64,000 nt of DNA from Rhizobium oryzicola (GCF_030504645.1 NZ_JAUKWQ010000001.1:1178001-1242000), one strand, 5' to 3'; counted from the stretch's first letter, positions 37,290 to 46,542 are shown. Numbers and translations are program-made. The notes: generated from the letters alone by a model not told the origin.

Positions 37290-38906
37290 TCACTCCGCCG
37301 CGATGCGGCCCGCCATATCCCGGTTTTTCATCAGCTTGTAGACGATCGAATCGATCAGCGCCTGGAAGGAGGCATCGATGATGTTTTCCGATACACCGAC
37401 GGTCCACCAGCGCGTCCCTTCGCGATCAGTCGATTCGATCAGAACGCGGGTGATGGCCTCGGTGCCGCCGTTGAGGATACGCACCTTGTAATCCACCAGT
37501 TCCAGATCCTCGATCTCCGCGTTGAACTTGCCGAGATCCTTGCGCAGCGCCAGATCGAGCGCATTGACCGGGCCGTCGCCTTCGGCCACCGACATGATCC
37601 GCTCTCCATCCACCACCAGCCGCACGACCGCTTCCGAGACAGTCTTCAGCTGGCCGTTGGCGTCGAAACGCCGCTCCACCATTACGCGGAAACCGTCGAT
37701 ATCGAAGAAATGCGGAATGGTGCCGAGCGTGCGGCGGGCCAGCAGTTCGAAGCTCGCGTCGGCGCCTTCATAGGCATAGCCTTCCGCCTCGCGCTCCTTG
37801 ACGATCTGGATGAGCTTGTCGAGACGCGGGTCGTCCTTGCCGACCTCGATGCCGCGCCGCTTCAGCGCGTTGAGGAAGTTCGACTTGCCGCCCTGGTCCG
37901 ACACCATGACCTTACGGAAATTGCCGACCTTTTCCGGCTCCACATGCTCATAGGTCTTCGGGTCTTTCAGCAGGGCGGATGCATGGATGCCGGCCTTCGT
38001 GGCAAAGGCGGATGCGCCGACATAAGGTGCCTGATGATCGGGCGAGCGGTTCAAGAGCTCGTCAAAGGCATGCGAGAGAGCGGTCAGCCCGGTCAGGCGC
38101 TCGCGGTCGATGCTGGTCTCGAAGCGGCTGGCATAGGCCTGCTTCAGCGAAAGCGTCGGGATCAGCGTCACCAGATTGGCATTGCCGCAACGCTCCCCGA
38201 TGCCGTTCAGCGTGCCCTGGATCTGCCGCACACCGGCTTCCACAGCCGCCAGCGAATTGGCAATCGCCTGGCCGGTATCGTCATGGGCATGGATGCCGAG
38301 ATGGTCGCCCGGAATGCCTGATGCAATCACGGCGCCGACGATCTCGCGCACTTCAGATGGCTGCGTGCCGCCATTGGTGTCGCACAGCACCACCCAGCGC
38401 GCCCCGGCCTCGTAAGCCGTTTTGGCGCAGGCCAGCGCATAATCCGGATTGGCCTTGTAGCCGTCGAAGAAATGCTCGCAGTCGATCAGCGTCTCACGGC
38501 CTGATGCCGTGACCGCCTCAACGCTGTCTCTGATACACTCGAGGTTTTCCTCGTTCGAACAGCCGAGCGCCACCCGCACATGGTAGTCCCAGCTTTTGGC
38601 GACAAGACAGATGGCATCGGTCTTGGATTGCAGAAGGCTAGCAAGACCGGGATCGTTGGCGGCCGAAATGCCCGCCCGCTTGGTCATGCCGAAGGCAACG
38701 AATTTTGCGGCATTCGTGCGTTTGGCTGCAAAGAAGGCGGTGTCGGTCGGGTTGGCGCCGGGATAGCCACCTTCGACATAATCCAGGCCGAACTCGTCCA
38801 GCAGCTTGGAAATGGCAATCTTGTCCTCGACGGAGAAATCGATGCCGGGCGTCTGCTGGCCGTCGCGCAGTGTCGTGTCGAAGAGATAGATTTTTTCTAA
38901 TGCCAT
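37290..38906 (-). CDS. cimA: (R)-citramalate synthase
   Basis: Condenses acetyl-CoA with pyruvate to (R)-citramalate, opening a route to 2-oxobutyrate and isoleucine. The 538-residue protein has a DRE-TIM barrel: LFDTTLRDGQQTPG at the N-terminus, HAHDDTGQA in the metal site, GNANLVTLIP later, and a C-terminal regulatory LeuA domain (about 400-530). TIGR00977-type length and motifs favour citramalate synthase over isopropylmalate synthase. The ATG at 38906 has AGAGG 8 nt upstream. Confidence 0.93.
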   Translation of the reverse strand: MALEKIYLFDTTLRDGQQTPGIDFSVEDKIAISKLLDEFGLDYVEGGYPGANPTDTAFFAAKRTNAAKFVAFGMTKRAGISAANDPGLASLLQSKTDAICLVAKSWDYHVRVALGCSNEENLECIRDSVEAVTASGRETLIDCEHFFDGYKANPDYALACAKTAYEAGARWVVLCDTNGGTQPSEVREIVGAVIASGIPGDHLGIHAHDDTGQAIANSLAAVEAGVRQIQGTLNGIGERCGNANLVTLIPTLSLKQAYASRFETSIDRERLTGLTALSHAFDELLNRSPDHQAPYVGASAFATKAGIHASALLKDPKTYEHVEPEKVGNFRKVMVSDQGGKSNFLNALKRRGIEVGKDDPRLDKLIQIVKEREAEGYAYEGADASFELLARRTLGTIPHFFDIDGFRVMVERRFDANGQLKTVSEAVVRLVVDGERIMSVAEGDGPVNALDLALRKDLGKFNAEIEDLELVDYKVRILNGGTEAITRVLIESTDREGTRWWTVGVSENIIDASFQALIDSIVYKLMKNRDMAGRIAAE

Positions 38907-39000
38907 GTCTGTGCCTCTTGTTGGCAAATCGGTCTTCAATATCTGCCCCTTATCCGGTTGCCGACTGGTACCATTGGGCCATGGTATCTCTAGGAGGTAA

Positions 39001-39132
39001 AACCCCCTCTGGCTGCCGCCATCTCCCCCACAAGGGGGGAGAAGACCTGCGGCACCGTTTCGCCTTGATTGAGGCAGAAGCATTGCGGCAGGTTAAGTCC
39101 CTCCCCCTTGTGGGGAGGGGTTGGGGAGGGGA
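39001..39132. repeat. rhizobial-type intergenic hairpin repeats
   Basis: Between cimA and the iminopeptidase gene lie two oppositely oriented GC-rich hairpins sharing CCCCACAAGGGGG. The first is TCTCCCCC/GGGGGAGA (39022-39042); the second is CCCTCCCC/GGGGAGGG (39099-39119), with a further GGGGAGGGG box to about 39131. They resemble the palindromic intergenic mosaic repeats of rhizobial genomes. Confidence 0.65.
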
Positions 39133-39135
39133 ATT

Positions 39136-40095
39136 CTACGCGCTCTTGCCCGCAAACTTGTCCGTCGCCCGGATCAGCTGATCCAGAATACCGGGATCGG
39201 TCAGCGCGTGGCCGGCGCCCTCCACGATCTTCAGCTCCGCATCGGTCCAGCGCTTGGAAAGCGCCCAGGCATATTTCAGCGGGCAGGGCATGTCGTAGCG
39301 ACCATGCACGATGACGCCTGGAATGCCTTGAAGCTTATGCGCATCGCGCAGCAACTGACCTTCTTCCAGCCAGCCCGCATTCATGAAGTAGTGGTTTTCG
39401 ATGCGGGCAAAGGCGATGGCATAATGGTCCTCGCCGAAATCCTCGATCTGCTGGAGGTTCGGGATCAGCGAGATGGTCGCGCCTTCCCACTGGCTCCAGG
39501 CGCGGGCAAAGCGTAGTTTTTCGCCTTCATCGGTGCCGGTGAGGCGGTGATGATAGGCGGCCATCATCTCGTGGCGCTCATTCTCCGGCACGGGCTCGAT
39601 GAACTTTTCCCAGCGGTCGGGATACATTTCCGACACGCCGAACTGGTAGTACCAGTCGAGCTCGGCCTTGGTCAGCGTGTAGATGCCCCGCACGACAAGC
39701 TCCGTCACGCGATGAGGATGGGTTTCTGAATAGGCAAGCGCCAGCGTGGAGCCCCAGGAGCCGCCGAACACCATCCACTTCTCGATGCCGAGCATTTCTC
39801 TGAGGCGTTCGATATCGGCGACCAGATGCCAGGTGGTGTTGGCCTCAAGGGAGGCATGCGGAGTGGAGCGGCCGCAGCCGCGCTGGTCGAACAGCAGAAC
39901 ATCGTAGAGAGCCGGATCAAAGACGCGCCGCTGGTTCGGGTTGCAGCCGCCGCCGGGGCCGCCATGCAGGAAGACGACGGGCTTTGCACCCTTGGTGCCA
40001 ACCCGCTCCCAGTAGATGCTGTGGCCATCACCGACATCAAGCATGCCGGTTTCATAGGGTTCGATCTCGGGATAGTAGCTGCGCAGTTCGCTCAT
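39136..40095 (-). CDS. pip: proline iminopeptidase
   Basis: Serine aminopeptidase that removes N-terminal proline. The 319-residue alpha/beta-hydrolase has the HGGPGGG oxyanion motif (about 43-49), DQRGCGRSTPH (about 70-80), the nucleophile elbow GGSWGSTLAL (Ser about 112), and a late GAGHALT histidine. The ATG at 40095 sits 4 bp downstream of the first GFA gene. Confidence 0.93.
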   Translation of the reverse strand: MSELRSYYPEIEPYETGMLDVGDGHSIYWERVGTKGAKPVVFLHGGPGGGCNPNQRRVFDPALYDVLLFDQRGCGRSTPHASLEANTTWHLVADIERLREMLGIEKWMVFGGSWGSTLALAYSETHPHRVTELVVRGIYTLTKAELDWYYQFGVSEMYPDRWEKFIEPVPENERHEMMAAYHHRLTGTDEGEKLRFARAWSQWEGATISLIPNLQQIEDFGEDHYAIAFARIENHYFMNAGWLEEGQLLRDAHKLQGIPGVIVHGRYDMPCPLKYAWALSKRWTDAELKIVEGAGHALTDPGILDQLIRATDKFAGKSA

Positions 40096-40099
40096 GTCT

Positions 40100-40567
40100 T
40101 CAGTCCTTCGGCGGCCATTCGGCCGTGTCGTGATCGGGGTGCTGATAGCTTTCGACCGCCGCCCATTTCGCCTCATGCTCGGGGCTGGAAAATTGCGGCT
40201 TCTCGAACAGATGGTCGATCCAGGGTAGGCGCTTGCCGTAATTGACCTGGATTTCCGGTTCGATCAGTTCCGGGTGGTCGAAGGCACCGATGGCGAGTTC
40301 CACACCCTCATCGGATTGATAGGTCAGTGGCGTGCCGCATTTGCCGCAGAAGCCGCGCTTCACCTTGGCGGAGGAGCGATAAAGGCTCGGCTGACCGCGC
40401 GTCCAGGTCAGATGCGCCTGATCCGCCGTGACCAATGGCGCGAAGAAGCCGCCGAACTGCTTTTGGCACATGCGGCAATGGCAGATGGAGGGGCGGCCGA
40501 GCTTTTCCGCCCGGAAACGCACCGCGCCGCATTGGCATCCACCGGTGAATATGCCTTGCATCGTCAT
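40100..40567 (-). CDS. GFA/CENP-V family protein (downstream copy)
   Basis: Zinc-binding protein of 155 residues of the glutathione-dependent formaldehyde-activating family. Zinc ligands are seen in GGCQCGAVRF, CHCRMCQK and CGKCGTPL. The chemistry is uncertain for most members. It lies 2 bp after a similar gene and 4 bp before pip. Confidence 0.9.
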   Translation of the reverse strand: MTMQGIFTGGCQCGAVRFRAEKLGRPSICHCRMCQKQFGGFFAPLVTADQAHLTWTRGQPSLYRSSAKVKRGFCGKCGTPLTYQSDEGVELAIGAFDHPELIEPEIQVNYGKRLPWIDHLFEKPQFSSPEHEAKWAAVESYQHPDHDTAEWPPKD

Positions 40568-40569
40568 CG

Positions 40570-41043
40570 CTACGGGTCCTTCTTCGGCCAGTCGGTGGTA
40601 TCGTGGTCCGGGTGCTGAAAGGAAACGAGATCCTTCAGGAAGGGGGCTTCCTCCAGATCCTCCTCGGTCGGGTGGCCGGGCAGCGACGGGATATTGTCCG
40701 CAAACGGAAGTTTCGCCTCAAGCCCGTATTGCAGGTTCGGTGCAACGGCTGACGGATCGTCGAACGCGCCGTGGGCAATCGCTATCCCGTCCGGCGCTTC
40801 ATAGGTCAGCGGCGTGCCGCAATCGGCGCAGAAGCCGCGTGCGACCGCATTGCTGGACTGGAAGATCTTGCGCTCGCCCCGGGTCCAGCTGAAGGCCGCA
40901 CGGCGAACGGAAACCAGCGGAGCGTAATAGGCGCCAAAGGCTTTCTGGCACATGCGGCAGTGGCAGACGGAGGCGCTCAGTTCACCCTCGGCCCGAAAGC
41001 GGATCGCGCCGCATTGGCACCCGCCGGTGTGGATTGTTGTCAT
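40570..41043 (-). CDS. GFA/CENP-V family protein (upstream copy)
   Basis: Paralog of the next gene, 157 residues, with the same zinc ligand pattern GGCQCGAIRF, CHCRMCQKAFG and CADCGTPL, and a shared C-terminal F-QHPDHDT-WP-KD motif. The start is the ATG at 41043 with GGGAGGAG upstream; the longer frame to 41310 crosses the inverted repeats and is not coding. Tandem duplication is likely. Confidence 0.9.
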   Translation of the reverse strand: MTTIHTGGCQCGAIRFRAEGELSASVCHCRMCQKAFGAYYAPLVSVRRAAFSWTRGERKIFQSSNAVARGFCADCGTPLTYEAPDGIAIAHGAFDDPSAVAPNLQYGLEAKLPFADNIPSLPGHPTEEDLEEAPFLKDLVSFQHPDHDTTDWPKKDP

Positions 41044-41109
41044 GTTCGTCTCCTCCCGCCTGTCCCCGCCTTCATTCAGCTCGCTGCACAGCTCTTCGTG
41101 TCCACATTG

Positions 41110-41287
41110 CCCCCTCATCCGCCCTTCGGGCACCTTCTCCCCGAGGGGAGAAGGGACGGATGACAACCGCCTCACACGCATCTCAAACTTCTGCGTCTGC
41201 TTCGTCTGCAGTGCGGTCTTGTCGGCGATGAGGCCGTTTCTCCCTTCTCCCCTTGGGGAGAAGGTGCCGGCAGGCGGATGAGGGGGG
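41110..41287. repeat. inverted pair of rhizobial intergenic repeats
   Basis: Two copies of one hairpin repeat, facing each other. Copy 1 is CTCATCCGCC (41114-41123) with a perfect stem CCTTCTCCCC/GGGGAGAAGG (41133-41154); copy 2 has the same stem (41243-41264) and GGCGGATGAG (41273-41282). The copies can pair into a long stem across an 85-bp loop. This is the type of motif found scattered in rhizobial intergenic mosaic elements. Confidence 0.8.
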
Positions 41288-41327
41288 TGTTCAGACAACT
41301 TCCACCCCAACCGCTGCCAACATGGTC

Positions 41328-42812
41328 CTACCGCTTCAGCTCCCAGGTGGTCACCCGCTCGCCGGTCTCCTTGTCCTTACCATCCTTCAGCTGGATGCCC
41401 TGAGCGGAGAGCGAGTCGCGGATCTTGTCCGCCTCGGCGAAATTCTTCGCCTTCAGCATTTCAAGCCGCATCTGCACCAGCGCGTCGACGCCAGCGGCGA
41501 TCGCCTCGTCCACTTCAGTCGCTTTTGGCAAAAGGCCAAGCAGATTGGCAGAGGCCGCAAAACGCGCCTTGGCATCGGCATCATGATGCGAGGCCTGTGC
41601 CAGCGCATGAATGGCCTGCACGGCGGCAACGGTATTCAGGTCGTCGGCCAGCGGCTCCAGAACGGTTTCGCATGGGGCGGCATTGCCGGGCTCGACCACA
41701 GGCCATTTCGCCAACAGCCGTTCCGCCTCTTCCAGCCGCTTCACGGAAAAGTCGATCGGCTCGCGATAGTGCGTCATCAGCATGGCAAGGCGCAGCACTT
41801 CGCCCGGCCATTTGCGGCCGCCAAAAGTTTTCGTTTCCAGCAACTCATTGATGGTGACGAAATTGCCGTCCGACTTCGACATCTTGCGGCCTTCGACCTG
41901 CACGAAGCCGTTATGCATCCAGACATTCGCCATCACATCGGTGTCGTAGGCGCAGCAGGATTGAGCGATCTCGTTTTCATGATGCGGGAAGATCAGATCC
42001 AGCCCGCCGCCATGAATGTCGAACTGATGCGGGTGTGCCTTGGCCTTGGGCGACAGCCGATCCTTTATCTCTTCCCACAGATAGCGGTTCGACATGGCCG
42101 AGCATTCTATGTGCCAGCCCGGACGGCCATAGATAGCAAAGTTCTTGCCTTCGAAGAGGAAGTCGGCAGCCCAGCCCGGTTCGGTGTCGGCGGACTGCTT
42201 CCACAGCACGAAGTCGCCAGGGTTCATCTTGTGCGCTTCTACCGCCACGCGCGCCCCTGCCTGCTGGTCCTCCAACCGGCGCTTGGAGAGCTGCCCGTAA
42301 TCAGCCATGGAGGCGGTGGCAAACAGAACTTCATAGCCCTCGGAACCCTTTGCAACATAGGCATGCCCCTGGGTCAGAAGGCGCTGGATGATCGCGATCA
42401 TCTCAGCAATGTTGTCGGTCGCGCGGGGCTGATGCGTAGGCTCCAGGCAGCCGAGCGCCTTCACATCCGTCTGGAACTGGCTTTCCGTCTTGCCCGTGAC
42501 GGCCCGGATCGCCTCGTTGAGGCTCATCGAACCATCGGCAATCTTGGGCCCAAAATCCCGCAGCGCCCGTGCATTGATCTTGTCATCCACGTCGGTGATG
42601 TTGCGGGCATAGGTGACATGATCAGCGCCATAGACATGCCGCAGCAGACGAAACAGCACGTCGAATACGATGACGGGGCGCGCATTGCCGATATGGGCAA
42701 AGTCATAGACTGTCGGGCCGCAGACATACATCCGCACGTTTTGCGGATCGAGCGGTTGAAACTCCGCCTTTTCCCGTGTCAGCGTATTGTAGAGCTTGAG
42801 CGTCAGGCTCAT
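41328..42812 (-). CDS. cysS: cysteinyl-tRNA synthetase
   Basis: Class I aminoacyl-tRNA synthetase charging tRNA-Cys, 494 residues. The HIGN motif is at 40-43, the catalytic loop [10 protein letters not shown] near 268-277, and zinc ligands include Cys31 in YVCGPTVYD. The start at 42812 gives [15 protein letters not shown] and has GGGAG upstream; the in-frame extension to 42893 is not supported. Confidence 0.97.
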   Translation of the reverse strand: MSLTLKLYNTLTREKAEFQPLDPQNVRMYVCGPTVYDFAHIGNARPVIVFDVLFRLLRHVYGADHVTYARNITDVDDKINARALRDFGPKIADGSMSLNEAIRAVTGKTESQFQTDVKALGCLEPTHQPRATDNIAEMIAIIQRLLTQGHAYVAKGSEGYEVLFATASMADYGQLSKRRLEDQQAGARVAVEAHKMNPGDFVLWKQSADTEPGWAADFLFEGKNFAIYGRPGWHIECSAMSNRYLWEEIKDRLSPKAKAHPHQFDIHGGGLDLIFPHHENEIAQSCCAYDTDVMANVWMHNGFVQVEGRKMSKSDGNFVTINELLETKTFGGRKWPGEVLRLAMLMTHYREPIDFSVKRLEEAERLLAKWPVVEPGNAAPCETVLEPLADDLNTVAAVQAIHALAQASHHDADAKARFAASANLLGLLPKATEVDEAIAAGVDALVQMRLEMLKAKNFAEADKIRDSLSAQGIQLKDGKDKETGERVTTWELKR

Positions 42813-43126
42813 CGACTGTCTCCCGAAACAGATGGTGACCGGCCCGGACCGGTTCCCGTGTCTTTCAGCATTTCGAGAGACGCGAACGGCCAAGCCAGCT
42901 ATGCGCTAGCGAATAATTTTCCCGCAAATGATGCAGAGGCCGTTTTTCATGACTTGACCTTATGGCGCGACACCTTTGCAAGGTCAAGGGGAGGGTGGAG
43001 AGAAGTCTTAAAGCCCGACGTCTTGGATTCTGCCGCTATCAACCATGACCTAAGCTTCATTTGAGTTGTCGGAAGTTTTCCGGCTATGCGGGAGATCCAG
43101 GATTTCGTTTCAAGGTTCCCGCCAGC
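42813..43126. other. divergent intergenic region, cysS / polygalacturonase
   Basis: 314 bp without a supported gene. It should hold the promoters of cysS (minus) and of the polygalacturonase (plus); I see no clear operator, terminator or repeat in it. Confidence 0.5.
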
Positions 43127-44713
43127 ATGCCTACCCGCTCCCTTCCTCTTTTTCTCCTCGCATCCGCCTCGCTTTTGCCAATCGCTGCCGGTGCCGCCGA
43201 AGCGCCCGTGAGCACGCAATGGGGCATGGTCAGCGAACCGCAAATGCCCTCGACAATCTGCGCAACGCTGAAAGCTGACATCGTTTCCCAAAAGGGCTCG
43301 GTGGATGCCTATGATGCCGATGGCCGCAACACCCATCCCGATCAGGCGCGCATCCAGTCGGCGATTGATCAGTGCAAGGGCGGGGCGGTGAAGCTGGTGG
43401 CGGAGGGGGGCAAGGATGCCTTCCTCACCGGCCCACTGAAGCTGAAGAGCCATGTGACGCTCTGGATCGACAAGGGTGTGACGCTGTTTGCCTCCCGCGA
43501 CCCCAAGGATTACGACAATGGCCCCGGTGATTGCGGAATGGCCAATACGGTTTCCAAGAAGTCCTGTTATCCGCTCATCCACGCGGACAAGACCGAAGCG
43601 GCGGGCATCGTCGGCGAAGGCGCGATCGACGGGCGCGGCGGTTCGCTGCTGCTCACAGGCCCCAATGCGGGCAAGCGCTCGTGGTGGGACGTCGCCTGGC
43701 AGTCGAAGCAGGGGCTCATCCAGCACAATCCGCGCCTCTTGCAGATCGATGGCGGTTCGCATTTCACGCTGTATGGAACGGCGTTCATGAACAGCGCCAA
43801 CTTCCATATCGTTGCCGATGGCGTGAACGGGGTCACTGCCTGGGGCATCCGCATCCTGACCCCGAATCAAGTCTATACCGTGCCGGATTATGCCTGCCCC
43901 AAGGGAACGACGCCGGACAAGCTGACGCCTGCCACCTGCATCACGCCGGATACGGTGAAGAATACCGATGGCTTTGACCCCGGCCAATCTTCCGAGGTGC
44001 TGCTGGCCTATAGTTTCATCAGCACCGGCGATGACAATGTGGCAATCAAGGCCAGTGCGCGCCGCCCGGCGGCCCACATGACCTTTGCGCACAATCATTT
44101 CTTCTACGGACACGGCATGTCGATCGGATCGGAAACCGCCTCCGGCGACGAGGATATCCATGTCTACGATCTCTCGCTGGATGGCTTCGACAGCCCGAAC
44201 GGCAATGGCATCCGCGTGAAGTCCGACAGTTCGCGCGGCGGCAAGGTGACCGGCGTTCTGTTCGAGGATGTATGCATGCGCGGCCAGCGGGCACCGCTGG
44301 TGTTCGACACGCGCTATTCCGACGCCAAGGGTAAGGCCTATCCGGATTTTGCCGACATCACGCTGCGCAACATCCATATCCTTGAGGATGTGAAGCACCC
44401 GCAATCCGTGCTCGTGCTACGCGGCTGGCGGGACGCAGAGCGGATGCTGCCGGTCAATATCCGCTTCGACAACGTTGTTTTCGAAGGCCGCCAGCCGCGA
44501 TTGGCCGGTGCGCCAAAGCCGGATCAGGAACCGAAGCCGATTGCCGCCAATGTCACGCTGGGTCCCGGCCCGGTCAGCTTTGCCGACCAGTTGAAGGCAG
44601 ATGAGGTGGCCAAGGTGACGGTCAAGGACGAGCGGTCGGGCAAGGCCGCGCTTCGGGATTGCTCCAACGCCTTCCCGTCCTTCAAGTCTGTCATCCCGGG
44701 GGCGCCGATTTAA
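43127..44713 (+). CDS. exported polygalacturonase (GH28)
   Basis: Secreted pectin hydrolase of 528 residues. A signal peptide (MPTRSLPLFLLASASLLPIA, cleavage near AAG-AAEA) precedes a parallel beta-helix. GH28 catalytic motifs are present: NTDGFD (Asp about 281), TGDDN (Asp302 and Asp303), GHGMSIGSE (His329) and GIRVKS. It should cut galacturonan outside the cell or in the periplasm and fits a plant-associated life. The ATG at 43127 begins the signal peptide. It overlaps the convergent DMT gene by 4 bp. Confidence 0.92.
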   Translation: MPTRSLPLFLLASASLLPIAAGAAEAPVSTQWGMVSEPQMPSTICATLKADIVSQKGSVDAYDADGRNTHPDQARIQSAIDQCKGGAVKLVAEGGKDAFLTGPLKLKSHVTLWIDKGVTLFASRDPKDYDNGPGDCGMANTVSKKSCYPLIHADKTEAAGIVGEGAIDGRGGSLLLTGPNAGKRSWWDVAWQSKQGLIQHNPRLLQIDGGSHFTLYGTAFMNSANFHIVADGVNGVTAWGIRILTPNQVYTVPDYACPKGTTPDKLTPATCITPDTVKNTDGFDPGQSSEVLLAYSFISTGDDNVAIKASARRPAAHMTFAHNHFFYGHGMSIGSETASGDEDIHVYDLSLDGFDSPNGNGIRVKSDSSRGGKVTGVLFEDVCMRGQRAPLVFDTRYSDAKGKAYPDFADITLRNIHILEDVKHPQSVLVLRGWRDAERMLPVNIRFDNVVFEGRQPRLAGAPKPDQEPKPIAANVTLGPGPVSFADQLKADEVAKVTVKDERSGKAALRDCSNAFPSFKSVIPGAPI

Positions 44714-45597
44714 ACAATCGGGTTCGGACGACCCGGAAACGGCACCAGCCCCAGCACCAGCGCGCAGCCTGCTATGATGACGCCTGCGCCAGCAATCTGG
44801 ATGAGCGTCAGTGGTTCATCCAGAACCACGGCGCCGACCACGACGGCAACGATGGTCACGGCAAATTCTACGCTGATCGCCCGCGTCGGACCGATGCTGC
44901 CGACCAGACCGAAATAGAGCACATAGGTCAGCGAACTCATCAGCGCGGCGAGCGCCACGAGGTTCAGATAATCCAGCGGCTGCGGCACGGTCGGTACGGG
45001 CACGGCCAAGACGAGGGGCAGCGCGATCACGCCGCCCGCCAGAAAAGCGCCGATCGTCACCTCCCATGAGCCGACGCCCTTGAGGTGACGGCTGGCATAA
45101 TTGCTGCCGAAGGCGGCGCAAAAGGTGCTGAAGATCATCGCGCCGCAGCCCAGAATGAAGGTCTCATCAACAGGCACGGCGGGAAAGCCGACCAGCATGA
45201 CGAGGCCGAGCGTGCCGAGCACCAGCCCTGCCACGCGCGGCGGCGTGATGCGCTCCATCCCCCAGGCGCTTGAGATCAGCATGGAAAACAGCGGTATGGT
45301 CGCCACGAAGATGGCGGCCATGGCGGTGCCGATCAGCGGCGTCGCGTAGGAGAGGCCGATCAACTGCCCTGCAACCGTCGTCGCCCCCACCACCGCAAGC
45401 GGCTTCCAGCCGGTGCCGAAATGCAAGCGGCGGCGCGTCAGCCGCGCCAGCGCAAACAGGATCAGCGCCGCGATGAAGCAGCGGAAGGTGACGGCGCCCA
45501 CCCAGCCAAAGGCATGCACCACCTTCAGCAACAGCAGGAAGGACAGTCCCCAGGCAATGGCCAGGAACAGATAGGCAGCGATATCGCGGGGGCGCAT
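44710..45597 (-). CDS. EamA-domain DMT transporter
   Basis: Inner-membrane protein of 295 residues, ten predicted transmembrane segments in two EamA repeats. Substrate unknown; export of a metabolite is likely. Overlaps the polygalacturonase 3' end by 4 bp. It is distinct in sequence from the transporter at 16.3 kb and from RarD. Confidence 0.87.
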   Translation of the reverse strand: MRPRDIAAYLFLAIAWGLSFLLLLKVVHAFGWVGAVTFRCFIAALILFALARLTRRRLHFGTGWKPLAVVGATTVAGQLIGLSYATPLIGTAMAAIFVATIPLFSMLISSAWGMERITPPRVAGLVLGTLGLVMLVGFPAVPVDETFILGCGAMIFSTFCAAFGSNYASRHLKGVGSWEVTIGAFLAGGVIALPLVLAVPVPTVPQPLDYLNLVALAALMSSLTYVLYFGLVGSIGPTRAISVEFAVTIVAVVVGAVVLDEPLTLIQIAGAGVIIAGCALVLGLVPFPGRPNPIV

Positions 45598-45686
45598 AAG
45601 GAGAGCTTTTAGTCGGTTAGTGGGATTCTACCAGTTCGATAGAGGCTGTGTTCAACAACATCGCTCTGTCTATCAGCGTCAAGCGG

Positions 45687-46304
45687 TTAGTCCGGTTGTC
45701 CTAGATCCATCCACTGTTGCATTGCGTCGACCACGTCAACGGTCGGGTATTGGCGAATGTCGTCTTCAGATGCCCCAGCCGCTGTTTCGCGAGACCAATA
45801 CCACTGTTGAAAGACAGCATAACGGCTTTCAATCAGCGTAGCCCCCTTGGGCGGGGCGTCTGCCTGCCTTACCAACCATCCTCTCACTTTCCGGATCGCG
45901 ATCTGGTAATCGTTGCTATGCGCTTCGATGTCCCACCCTGCAATATCCGAAAGACATTTCTGGTAGTCATACCGCCGCTCTTCCAGGACAAGGATGCATT
46001 TACTGCACAGCGGCTCGGACCCGAATGTCTTGCAGCCGTAATCGATCCCGAGTTCGAACGGCATGTTCATGCGCGCGAACTCGCCTTTGACATTTGCGCG
46101 GTTGCGACTGAGATCATGGATGCCGTACTTGGATGTGCGTATGATGTCGTCGATGCGACCAAGTCTATTCAACGCATTGTCACCGTTCTGCGGCGCCAGG
46201 CGCGGACGGAACCCAAGAAATGTAACGGTGAATGCGATTGCCTGAAGAATGGGAGCGTAATGCTCATCGAACGGGCAATTGATAAACACCGAACGTTCGA
46301 ACAT
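45687..46304 (-). CDS. conserved CPFD/FELG protein of unknown function, TIR/NDT-like layout
   Basis: Protein of 205 residues; no named domain is recognised with certainty. It starts MFERSVFINCPFDEHYAPIL, a short hydrophobic strand ending in CPFD, followed by a helix; then RIDDIIRTSKYGIHDLSR; then NMPFELGIDYG with Glu84; then LCSKCILVLEE (strand) and a long helical C-terminus. The beta-alpha order and the FELG glutamate recall TIR-like and nucleoside deoxyribosyltransferase folds. That is inference. The gene is 10 bp after a DUF2188 gene on the same strand. Hand counts of several lines give about 47-58% GC, below the flanks. Confidence 0.7.
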   Translation of the reverse strand: MFERSVFINCPFDEHYAPILQAIAFTVTFLGFRPRLAPQNGDNALNRLGRIDDIIRTSKYGIHDLSRNRANVKGEFARMNMPFELGIDYGCKTFGSEPLCSKCILVLEERRYDYQKCLSDIAGWDIEAHSNDYQIAIRKVRGWLVRQADAPPKGATLIESRYAVFQQWYWSRETAAGASEDDIRQYPTVDVVDAMQQWMDLGQPD

Positions 46305-46314
46305 AAAGCTAACG

Positions 46315-46542
46315 TCAGCCTTTGCTTAACGTCGGATCGGTTCCGAAACTGCTTTTCTCGCGAATGCGCCCGTCACGGCCATGGATGTAGAGTTCCGTCC
46401 CGTGCGACCTCGCAATGTCGCGCGCGGTCTTGATGGCTTCGTCCTGGGTCGTATGAAGGCTCGTCGCGCGAGACGCACCTGCGCTCAGCACCCCCCACTT
46501 ACCTGATCTTGGCACCACGTGCTGTGCTTTTGACTTTGCCAT
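46315..46542 (-). CDS. DUF2188 domain protein
   Basis: Small protein of 75 residues. It shows the DUF2188 pattern: HVVPR-x-GKWGVLSAGASRATS, then TQDEAIKTARDIARSHGTEL and the YIHGRDGRIREK ending. The domain is a short alpha/beta unit of unknown function that often occurs in mobile or accessory gene sets. I place the start at ATG 46542; an ATG three codons up (46551) is also possible. It precedes the CPFD/FELG gene by 10 bp and is probably cotranscribed. Confidence 0.82.
   Translation of the reverse strand: MAKSKAQHVVPRSGKWGVLSAGASRATSLHTTQDEAIKTARDIARSHGTELYIHGRDGRIREKSSFGTDPTLSKG

Noticed and set aside
42947..44404. 485-codon minus-strand open frame opposite the polygalacturonase
   Set aside because: High-GC shadow frame; the plus-strand GH28 has catalytic motifs and a signal peptide.
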